Made by a program: the position numbers and the translations under genes. A DNA stretch of 7,322 nt, taken from Bacteroidota bacterium (GTDB lineage Bacteria; Bacteroidota; Bacteroidia; NORP154). The stretch covers positions 1-7,322 of the forward strand of contig NVRZ01000153.1 in assembly GCA_002401055.1 (NCBI GenBank), in the 5' to 3' direction. Below the pieces are notes generated by a model that searched no databases, was not told the origin of the DNA, and saw only the letters and a list, made by a program, of their open reading frames with translations. How positions within the stretch are numbered: position 1 is the stretch's first letter; every line of letters starts with the position of its first letter. Positions 1-6,801 of the stretch are shown one piece after another.

Positions 1-3000
1 CAAAGGAGTAACGTCAGGGCTGGTAGGTAACCAACTGTACGTATAAGGAGTTGTTCCACCACTTACGGAAACCGTCAGCCTGCCATCGCACAAGCCGAAA
101 CAGCTTATGTCAACAGTATTACTTTGAGTAATGGCAGTGTTAATCGGAGACGGCTGATCAATTACAACTATTTCCGAGGTCAGACAACCTGTTCCTCCGT
201 CAATGATAGTTACAGAATAAGTACCGCCTCCCAGATTTGAGACTGAACTCGCACCTGCACCAAATGCTAGTGTATCGTTGTTGGCATCAATCCATACATA
301 CGTTATCCCACCTGTCGCGTTGGAAACAGACACCACTGTTGCTGATCCGATTGAGTCGCCATAGCAATTGTCATCAGTGGTCGCAACGCTGTCTATAATT
401 GCCGCATCAATATCATTTATAGGAATTAGCATTGAGTCAAAGCAGAAATTTTGGTCTATCACATATACAGTATATACTCCTGCAAACACACTATCAATGC
501 AAGTTCCGATAGGTAGTCCCGGTGCACTCCATTGCACAAAATATGGGAACATTCCACCCGCAATATTTACACAGGCACCTCCATCTTGATTTCCACAATT
601 GGAGGAATCAACATTATCAACAATAATGCTCAATGCATTAGGTTGTACAATCAGGACATTTGCCGAGGCAATGCATCCAGCAGTATCGGTAACTACTACC
701 TGAAATGGCCCGTCACACAGGCTGTCTGCCATGGCTGTTGTTTGGAATAAAAAGTCATTCCACTGATAATTGTAAGGTGGATTGCCACCATTAACGGTAA
801 CAGTTGCAGTACCATCACAAGCTCCATTACAATTAACGTCTGTTTTCGTCATTGAAAGTATCATTGCGTTTGGCTGCAAGATAGCTGCAGTGGTAACATC
901 AGTACAACCATTTGCGTCACTTACAGTTACGTCATAATTTCCAGGACAAAGGGCAACAGCTGTAGCCGTAGCCTGACCATCACTCCACAAGTATGTGTAT
1001 GGTGAAGTTCCACCTGATTGTGTAACACTTGCGAATCCTGAGCAATTTCCATTACAATCAACATCCTGCGTAGCAAATATTGAAGCGACCAGAACGCTGG
1101 GTTCATTAATTGTAACGCTCGATATCACAGCACAAAGGTTTGCATCTGTTACCTGTATGTTGTACACGCCAGCACTTAAGCTGTCAGCAATTTGTCCATT
1201 ATCACCATTTGACCATGTATACGTATAAGCTGAAGTTCCTCCAGTAACCACCACAGTGGCAGATCCCGTTGCATCGCCATTACATCCTGCATCCACAGTA
1301 GTAAGCGTTAAACTGAGAGCAGCTGGCTCCACCAAGATTAGATTGTCTGATCCGGTACACCCATTTGTGTCAGTGACAACGATACTTATGGTACCAGCAC
1401 ACAAGCCAGTGGCATTGATGTTCGTTTGAAGGTTGCTGTCATCCCACTGGAAAGTGTATGGTGAGGTACCTCCAGTTACAACTACAGTAGTCACACCATC
1501 GCAGGATCCGTTACAATTTGGATCTGTTAGTACTGCTCCCGCTGCAATTAAATCTGCCGGCTCTGTTATGTTTACAGTTGTTGTTGAAGTACACCCTGTT
1601 GCATCCGTTATTTCAGCGGTATGAATCCCTGCGCAAAGGTTAGCGGCAACAGGAGTTGTCTGGCCTGTTGGGCTCCAAAAATATGTATAGGGTGGAGTAC
1701 CACTGGTTACGGCGACTGTAGCGCTACCGTCACACACACCAAAACAGCTCGTATTGGTGCTATCCGTTATTGTCGCTATAGCGCCAGCATCATCAGATAT
1801 TGCGGCTGAAGCTGTACCAATGCATCCATCAGCATCCGTTACAATTACTATATATGTTCCAGAAGGAATACCGGTAGCAGTTTGGTTGCTTTGAGTATTT
1901 ATATCATCCCATAAATAAGAGAATGGAGTTACGCCGTTCGTGACATTGGCTGTTGCGGTACCATCAGATTGGCCACAAGTTGAATTGGTTACCGTGGTCG
2001 AGACGATCACAGCCAACGGCTCAGTTATAGTGAAAGTGTTGGAGACAGTACAACCCATGGTATCCGTTAAGGTTATAGTATAGATCCCATCACACAATCC
2101 AGTAGCTGTAGACGTAGTTTGTGAATTAGGATCATCCCATAAATAGGTATACGGTGGCGTTCCACCACTTGCTACACCGGTTGCGTCGCCATCACAAATG
2201 TTGTTGCAAGTTGCCGCATTTCCACTCATGCTTACTACAAGTGCAAGGGGTTCATTTATGACAATAGAGTTTGATGACGACACACCATTAGCATCCGTTA
2301 TATCAACAACATAAGTTCCTGCACACAAGCCTATTAGATCTTCGGTAACCATGTTACCTGGAGTCCATAAGAACGTGTACGGAGGTACACCACCAACAAC
2401 AGTTAGATCTGCTTCGCCGTTACAATCGCCGTTACAAGCCACATCCGTTCCAACAATCGTATCCTCAATACCTGAAGGCTCAGTAATTGTAATACAATCG
2501 GTAGATACACATCCAGCACTATCAGTAATTGTAATACAAAAAGTACCTGCGCAAAGACTGTCAGCCGTTGCTGTACTTTGTAAGAGTGGATCATTCCATG
2601 AATAAGTATAAGGGCCGATGCCTCCAGTCATTGTTCCCGTTGCTTGGCCATCACAAATTCCAAATCCTGATGCGTTGTTATCAAGAGTAACTGTAGTAAC
2701 ACCTCCTGGTAAATCGTTTACCACATCGGTTCCAGTACCGGTACATCCATTTGCATCCGTCACCGTTACGCCATATGTAATTCCGCCAAATAATCCTGTG
2801 GCGCAGTCGTTGGTTTGTGATCCCGGATCATTCCATACATAAGTATACGCGCCCGTTCCACCACTTGGTGTAGCACATACAGATCCGTTTGACAATCCAC
2901 AATATGCATCCACAACTGACGTCGTTAGCGTTACCGCTGTTGGTTCACCCAGAACCACAGTTGCATTATCCGTACAGCCGTTCAAGTCGGTTACGGTAAC

Positions 3001-4311
3001 CGTGTATGTTCCAGCAGTTATATTGGTTAAATCTTCTGAGTTGGGCCCATTTGACCATGCGTAGTTGTAGCCTGGAGAACCTCCCGTTACCGTTAAGTTA
3101 GCCGAGCCATCCGCTCCACCATTGCAATTTGGGTCGGTACCCACTATCGAAAGAGCCAACACCGTCGGTTCACTCAGTGTTATTGAAGCCGTTATAGTGC
3201 AACTCAATGAATCGGTTACTGTAACCGTATACAAAACGCCAGCAGATAATCCTGTTCCAGTAACTAATGTTCCTCCCGCAGGAGCCCAGGCATATGTGTA
3301 GCTTCCTGAACCACCTGATACGGTCACAGTAGCGGTTCCATCTGACCCGCCATTACAATTCGGATCAGTACTTGCAAGAATTGCTGCGCTCAACAAAGTT
3401 GGTTCTGTAATAACAACCGTTACTGCATCGGTGCAACCTGCTGTATCAACTACAGTAGCCGTCCATGTTCCCGCCGGTAAACCAGTGGCACTTGCTGTCG
3501 ATTGTGAATTCGGATCATTCCAACTATAAGTATAAGGAGAAGATCCGCCCGATGCAGTTACCGTAGCACCTCCATCCGACCCACCATTGCATTTTACCAT
3601 TGAGTCAATCACCAATGTTAAGGTAACCGAAACCGAAGTATTTACTGTAACGGTTCCCGTATTGGTACACCCATTTGCGTCAGTGACCAACACATTATAT
3701 CCACCACCAAAAAGAGTAACTGCGCAACTATCAGTTTGCGCGCCTGAATCATCCCATAAATATGTGTAAGGTGATGTTCCGCCAGCTACATCTACACAAG
3801 CACTACCATCGTTCGCACCACAAGTTGCATCAACAGTCGTAAAAGTTAGCACCATGGCCGCAGGCTCAGTAATTACCTGAGAGGATGTCGCTGTACAACC
3901 ATTCGCATCAGTAACTGTCGAGTTAAATGTTCCGGCACACAATCCCGTTGCAATAGAATTTGTTTGCAGATTAGGGTCGTCCCATATATATGTGTAAGGA
4001 GTTGTTCCTCCACCAGCTGCTGCCGTAGCAGTTCCATCACATAATCCGTTGCAAGTCACATTGGTACCAGAAGGTGTATTTGTCAAAAGGGCTGGCTCGG
4101 TAACCGTATAAGAGGCCACAACTGTACAGCTATTTGCATCGGTAACTGTAACGGTATAGGTGGCAGCGCACAAGTTAATTTGATCTTCATTGGTAATACC
4201 ATTGCTCCATAAATAGTTATACGGGCTTTGACCACCATTGACCGTCAGGTCAACAGAACCAGTACAGACACCATTACATGCCATATTTGTTCCAAGGATA
4301 CTGGCCGTTGG
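1..4311 (-). repeat. Array of 19 SprB-type repeats (last one cut by window edge)
   Basis: Counting the isolated copy as repeat 1, repeats 2-20 have their first conserved position at residues 677, 752, 829, 906, 984, 1061, 1136, 1214, 1291, 1367, 1444, 1521, 1598, 1675, 1751, 1826, 1904, 1981 and 2069. The period is 75-78 residues, except 88 between repeats 19 and 20, where repeat 19 has a longer loop (VWIDANNDTLAFGAGASS). The usual unit has CNGxCDG, a strand ending in GG, PYTYxW, often DDPxxQT, then LCAGTY, VTVTDANGC and a TEPxxL linker. Repeats 4, 8, 12 and 18 are a variant that starts CGxx[DN]G and lacks the E-P or Q-P linker. Repeat 20 continues beyond position 1. The DNA copies have diverged clearly; the protein pattern is what is conserved. 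Confidence 0.92.
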
Positions 4312-6306
4312 TTCAGAATAGACAACAATACCAAAGAAGGCCACATCACTACAAGCACCTGAAGTAACTGTTTGGGTAACGGTAAAACTACCTGAAGAAG
4401 CATATACGTGGCAAGGATTTTCTGAAGTTGAGGTCCCTGCATCTCCAAAGTCCCATAAATAAGTTGCACCTGAAGTGCCAGTATTTGTAAAGCAGAAATT
4501 ATTACCGGTTAAACATTGATTTCCATTATACGAAAAACCTGCCAGCACAGGTGGACCAGCTAACACAGATACCGATGTGACTGCCGAACAACCTCCAGCA
4601 TCATTAACCGTAACGCTATATGTTCCAGCGCACAATGAAGAACAGGACGATGTTGTACAACCTCCTGTCCATGCATAGGTATATGGGCTTGTTCCACCGG
4701 TTACCGTAACTTCGGTGGTGCCGTCACAACCTCCGTTACAGCTTTCATTCGTAGAAGAAGCAGTTAATGCCAAGGTGGACACGATCACTCCAAGAGTTTG
4801 AGCATTACCACAACCACATGAATTACATGCCTGAACCGTAATATCCCCAGAAGTTCCTCCCGCGGTCACAGTAATGGATGTTGTACCTTGACCTGTATTA
4901 AGGGTGGAGCCAGAAGGTACTGTCCAGGTATAACTGGTTGCACCAGTAACAGCGGTAATAGAATAGGTATTCGTAGCGCCAGGGCAAACAGAGGTTGGCC
5001 CATTTATGGAAACCGGAACTCCTGGAGCAGTTCCCGGAGCAACTGATTTACACGTAAATGTACTGCAACCGCAGCCGTTACATGCTCTTACGCACACGCT
5101 ACCACCTGCTATACCCACCAACACTGAAATTGATGTTGTTCCATTACCTGAAAGAATGGTCCAGCCAGGAGGAACAGTCCATTGATATGACGTTGCCCCT
5201 GATACTGCAGCTATCGAATATGTTTGTGTTGTGCCATCGCATGGTGAAGTAGGGCCGGATATTGCTCCCGGCGCAACTGGCGCGGGCGTTGGCGTTACAG
5301 ATAGACAGGTAAACGAACTGCACCCGCAACTATTACATGCTCGAACGCACACATTACCTGTTGCTGTACCAACGGTAACTGTTATAGATGTTGTTCCTTG
5401 TCCTGATGTAATGTTCCAATCTGTTGGTACCGTCCAGGTGTAGGACGTCGCGACAGGAACAGCTGTTATACTATAAGTGACTGATGCTCCAACGCATGGT
5501 GCTGAAGGCCCGGATAAGGCTCCTGGAGCGGCAGGTCCCGCTAATGGCGCCACAGAGAGGCAAGAAAAAGCACTACAGCCGCAACCATTACAAGCTTGAA
5601 CACATACGCTACCAGAACCGCTCCCTACTGTAACACTTATAGAAGTTGTTCCCTGTCCGGAATTGATAGTCCAACCACTGGGTACTGTCCAATTGTAGGA
5701 ACTTGCCCCAGAAACAGAATTTATCGAATACGTTTGCGTAGATCCCACACAGGGGGCAGTAGGCCCTGAAACAGTTCCTGGAGTGGCAGGCTGTAAAGGT
5801 TCATAAGTTAAGGTTATCGTTGCTAAATCGATGCAAACTGTTCCGTTATTAACGGGGTTAATTGTGTTTGTTCCTCCGTAGTTATAGCTGGGCCAACCAC
5901 TAGGGCAGGCAAAGCTTGTACATAAATTTTGATTAGGAGCGCACCCTCCACATGGACATGCTGACTCAGTTACAGTGGTACCTATATTGGTTCCGTTTAA
6001 CTGTAGCGTTACCGACCCAGTACAACCAACCCATTTTAAATTAAAACATACCTGTGTAAGAATGTTTCCAGCTGGTATACAATCTGCAAAATTTCTAGGT
6101 CCCCAGTCGCCACTACCTGAATAAGGCGGATTACAGGCGTAGTTTCCCGTGGGGCCTCCACAGATATCGCACCATCCGGTACTCCAGTTTACGGTTATCA
6201 CACACGACGCCGCCTTGGCAGTGTTAGATTGAAGCAAAAAAGTAAACGAAAATAATATGCCTATCAGAAGGACTTTTACTAATCGAAAATTCAGGGGCTG
6301 TTTCAT
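1..6306 (-). CDS. Giant SprB/PKD-repeat surface adhesin, T9SS-type (3' end beyond window)
   Basis: Seen: an uninterrupted frame of 2102 codons from the ATG at 6304-6306 to the left edge, with no stop. The start is the only Met before a clear signal peptide. Domain order: signal peptide (1-33), Cys-rich N-terminal region (34-180), four PKD-like repeats (181-509), a first SprB-type repeat (511-586), a classical PKD domain (587-664), and SprB-type repeats to the edge. Typical repeat motifs are CNGxCDG, GGTxPYTYxW, LCAGTYTVTVTDANGC and TEP. Known: SprB-type repeats are typical of very large Bacteroidota adhesins that leave the cell through the type IX secretion system; F. johnsoniae SprB is the mobile gliding adhesin. 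Inference: an extracellular filament-like adhesin, stiffened by disulfides, whose T9SS sorting domain should lie past position 1. The mature part is almost free of Lys and Arg. The gene starts 18 bp after the stop of the small secreted-protein gene, so the two are probably co-transcribed. Gliding itself is not shown; many non-gliding bacteria carry such proteins. Confidence 0.93.
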   Translation of the reverse strand, partial: MKQPLNFRLVKVLLIGILFSFTFLLQSNTAKAASCVITVNWSTGWCDICGGPTGNYACNPPYSGSGDWGPRNFADCIPAGNILTQVCFNLKWVGCTGSVTLQLNGTNIGTTVTESACPCGGCAPNQNLCTSFACPSGWPSYNYGGTNTINPVNNGTVCIDLATITLTYEPLQPATPGTVSGPTAPCVGSTQTYSINSVSGASSYNWTVPSGWTINSGQGTTSISVTVGSGSGSVCVQACNGCGCSAFSCLSVAPLAGPAAPGALSGPSAPCVGASVTYSITAVPVATSYTWTVPTDWNITSGQGTTSITVTVGTATGNVCVRACNSCGCSSFTCLSVTPTPAPVAPGAISGPTSPCDGTTQTYSIAAVSGATSYQWTVPPGWTILSGNGTTSISVLVGIAGGSVCVRACNGCGCSTFTCKSVAPGTAPGVPVSINGPTSVCPGATNTYSITAVTGATSYTWTVPSGSTLNTGQGTTSITVTAGGTSGDITVQACNSCGCGNAQTLGVIVSTLALTASSTNESCNGGCDGTTEVTVTGGTSPYTYAWTGGCTTSSCSSLCAGTYSVTVNDAGGCSAVTSVSVLAGPPVLAGFSYNGNQCLTGNNFCFTNTGTSGATYLWDFGDAGTSTSENPCHVYASSGSFTVTQTVTSGACSDVAFFGIVVYSEPTASILGTNMACNGVCTGSVDLTVNGGQSPYNYLWSNGITNEDQINLCAATYTVTVTDANSCTVVASYTVTEPALLTNTPSGTNVTCNGLCDGTATAAAGGGTTPYTYIWDDPNLQTNSIATGLCAGTFNSTVTDANGCTATSSQVITEPAAMVLTFTTVDATCGANDGSACVDVAGGTSPYTYLWDDSGAQTDSCAVTLFGGGYNVLVTDANGCTNTGTVTVNTSVSVTLTLVIDSMVKCNGGSDGGATVTASGGSSPYTYSWNDPNSQSTASATGLPAGTWTATVVDTAGCTDAVTVVITEPTLLSAAILASTDPNCNGGSDGTATVTVSGGSGSYTYAWAPAGGTLVTGTGLSAGVLYTVTVTDSLSCTITASITLSEPTVLALSIVGTDPNCNGGADGSANLTVTGGSPGYNYAWSNGPNSEDLTNITAGTYTVTVTDLNGCTDNATVVLGEPTAVTLTTSVVDAYCGLSNGSVCATPSGGTGAYTYVWNDPGSQTNDCATGLFGGITYGVTVTDANGCTGTGTDVVNDLPGGVTTVTLDNNASGFGICDGQATGTMTGGIGPYTYSWNDPLLQSTATADSLCAGTFCITITDSAGCVSTDCITITEPSGIEDTIVGTDVACNGDCNGEADLTVVGGVPPYTFLWTPGNMVTEDLIGLCAGTYVVDITDANGVSSSNSIVINEPLALVVSMSGNAATCNNICDGDATGVASGGTPPYTYLWDDPNSQTTSTATGLCDGIYTITLTDTMGCTVSNTFTITEPLAVIVSTTVTNSTCGQSDGTATANVTNGVTPFSYLWDDINTQSNQTATGIPSGTYIVIVTDADGCIGTASAAISDDAGAIATITDSTNTSCFGVCDGSATVAVTSGTPPYTYFWSPTGQTTPVAANLCAGIHTAEITDATGCTSTTTVNITEPADLIAAGAVLTDPNCNGSCDGVTTVVVTGGTSPYTFQWDDSNLQTNINATGLCAGTISIVVTDTNGCTGSDNLILVEPAALSLTLTTVDAGCNGDATGSATVVVTGGTSAYTYTWSNGDNGQIADSLSAGVYNIQVTDANLCAVISSVTINEPSVLVASIFATQDVDCNGNCSGFASVTQSGGTSPYTYLWSDGQATATAVALCPGNYDVTVSDANGCTDVTTAAILQPNAMILSMTKTDVNCNGACDGTATVTVNGGNPPYNYQWNDFLFQTTAMADSLCDGPFQVVVTDTAGCIASANVLIVQPNALSIIVDNVDSSNCGNQDGGACVNIAGGMFPYFVQWSAPGLPIGTCIDSVFAGVYTVYVIDQNFCFDSMLIPINDIDAAIIDSVATTDDNCYGDSIGSATVVSVSNATGGITYVWIDANNDTLAFGAGASSVSNLGGGTYSVTIIDGGTGCLTSEIVVIDQPSPINTAITQSNTVDISCFGLCDGRLTVSVSGGTTPYTYSWLPTSPDVTPL
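4315..4548 (-). other. Classical PKD domain in the giant adhesin
   Basis: Residues 587-664 show the PKD signature: YLWDFGD (W618-D622), then a TSTSENPCHVY segment and SGSFTVTQTV. This differs from the four earlier PKD-like repeats, which lack WDFGD. It has four cysteines (598, 605, 632, 652), compatible with two disulfides. PKD domains are Ig-like beta-sandwich spacers in extracellular proteins. It sits between the first SprB-type repeat and the long array. Confidence 0.88.
4549..4776 (-). repeat. First SprB-type repeat, isolated between PKD-type domains
   Basis: Residues 511-586 carry CNGGCDG (C523, C527), GGTSPYTYAW, LCAGTYSVTV (C559) and a final AGGC. Two extra cysteines, C550 and C555, sit in the segment after the conserved Trp, where most other repeats have a DDP- or SNG-type loop. 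The copy is separated from the main array by a classical PKD domain and does not end in the usual E-P linker, so it looks like an independently placed copy rather than the edge of the array. Confidence 0.85.
4780..5766 (-). repeat. Four tandem 85-residue PKD-like (PKD_6-type) repeats
   Basis: Copies begin at G181, G266, G351 and G436, a period of exactly 85 residues. Each reads GPxxxC, then TYSI, SYxWTVP, SGxGTTSI and a final ACNxCGC. This is the pattern of the PKD-like Ig-fold domains common in Bacteroidota surface proteins (recognised by motif, not by search). Copies 1-3 each have six cysteines at the same places (186, 235, 239, 242, 244, 249 in copy 1, then +85 and +170). Copy 4 keeps only four (441, 494, 497, 499). 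The copies use different codons for the same residues, so the duplication looks old. Role: probably a stalk or spacer next to the N-terminal domain. Confidence 0.85.
5767..6207 (-). other. Cys-rich N-terminal region of the giant adhesin, unassigned
   Basis: Residues 34-180 match no repeat further down the protein. They hold 13 cysteines (35, 46, 49, 58, 76, 87, 95, 117, 119, 122, 129, 134, 158), including a tight cluster C117-P-C-G-G-C122. The alternating hydrophobic stretches around 83-112 and 156-168 (for example SVTLQLNGTNIG and ATITLTY) suggest a beta-sandwich. As the outermost non-repetitive part of a filament-like protein it could be a tip or ligand-binding domain, but that is inference. 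I do not recognise the family. Confidence 0.6.
6208..6306 (-). other. Sec signal peptide of the giant adhesin
   Basis: Residues 1-33 have a basic n-region (K2, R8, K11), a hydrophobic core at about 12-25 (VLLIGILFSFTFLL) and an A-K-A site at residues 30-32, so cleavage is expected after A32 or A33. This fits Sec export to the periplasm, the first step for T9SS substrates. There is no lipobox cysteine at the cleavage site (the first Cys is C35, preceded by A-A-S), so a lipoprotein is unlikely. Confidence 0.88.
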
Positions 6307-6324
6307 CTAATAGCTGGGTTGCAA

Positions 6325-6801
6325 TTAATTACTCTTATTACTTACCACATAGTACGAAGGTGCAAATCTGGAAAATTTGTCATCGCTCGAAATAATGCCA
6401 TTAATTTCAACGACCAATTGCCCATTCTCATCATTTTGAGAGTTGCAATCACCTTCCTTCTTTTCATTTCCCTTCAGGGTAACAATTTTTTCCTTCGTTT
6501 GTGTCTCATTGTGTTTCCATTTTCTGTCTTTTGTGTATATCGCGTCTGCCCACTCAATCTGTACTGGGTAGCTGTTATGATTCGTGAACTGCAACAGAAC
6601 TACTTCTTTCGTACCGCATGTTGTCAATTGGGTAGATAATTCTACGCCATCTAAGTTATTAGCTCCTGCTACATTCAAGTAAGCGCCTATCCAATCTGAA
6701 GAAGTATTTTCTACCTGTGCGGTTTGCGCTATTACACAAATACAGGTGACAAGCACCAAGCTACCTGATACAAGTAGCTTGTTGATAATTGATTTAATCA
6801 T
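6325..6801 (-). CDS. Small secreted protein of unknown function (158 aa)
   Basis: Seen: 158 residues with an N-terminal signal peptide (basic MIKSIINK, hydrophobic core at about 9-24, cleavage likely after V-I-A25 before Q26; A-Q is common at Bacteroidota signal-peptide sites). The mature part of about 133 residues is hydrophilic, Lys- and Asn-rich, with two cysteines (C62, C119) that could form one disulfide. Alternating segments such as EVVLLQFTNHNSYPVQIEW and QLVVEING suggest a small beta-sandwich. There is no T9SS sorting domain, no membrane anchor and no proper lipobox (C20 and C22 lie inside the hydrophobic core in the wrong context), so it is probably periplasmic or secreted. The ATG at 6799-6801 is the only plausible start; the frame upstream has a stop and no earlier ATG. 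It ends 18 bp before the giant adhesin gene and follows a good candidate promoter, so it is probably the first gene of that operon. I do not recognise the family. A role in folding or anchoring the adhesin is only a guess from position. Confidence 0.85.
   Translation of the reverse strand: MIKSIINKLLVSGSLVLVTCICVIAQTAQVENTSSDWIGAYLNVAGANNLDGVELSTQLTTCGTKEVVLLQFTNHNSYPVQIEWADAIYTKDRKWKHNETQTKEKIVTLKGNEKKEGDCNSQNDENGQLVVEINGIISSDDKFSRFAPSYYVVSNKSN

Noticed and set aside
250..366. Repeat 19 as a different domain because it lacks the PYTY motif and has 11 extra residues.
   Set aside because: It keeps C1, GGITYVW, GGGTYSVTI and the final Cys in the right order, so it is an SprB-type repeat with a longer loop.
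368..3769. Several plus-strand open frames of 60-84 codons spaced through this region.
   Set aside because: They recur with the repeats of the giant gene and are its complement (for example repeated VTVTP or HPFASVT-like strings). They are shadows, not genes.
1..4311. Regular spacing of about 231 bp, at first glance like a satellite or a CRISPR-type array.
   Set aside because: The period equals about 77 codons, the units are coding and diverged, and there are no identical short repeats with unique spacers.
1..6306. Possible frameshift or pseudogene in such a long repetitive gene.
   Set aside because: Reading every codon showed one frame with no stop and continuous repeat motifs from the start codon to the left edge.
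6319..6639. A 106-codon open frame on the plus strand opposite the small secreted-protein gene.
   Set aside because: It is antisense to a gene with a clear signal peptide and a sensible composition. Its product is an odd mix of hydrophobic and Cys/Arg-rich stretches with no recognisable motif.
6733..6801. A lipoprotein signal in the small protein because of C20 and C22.
   Set aside because: The residues before each Cys (T19, I21) do not fit a lipobox, and a good signal peptidase I site (V-I-A before Q26) follows.
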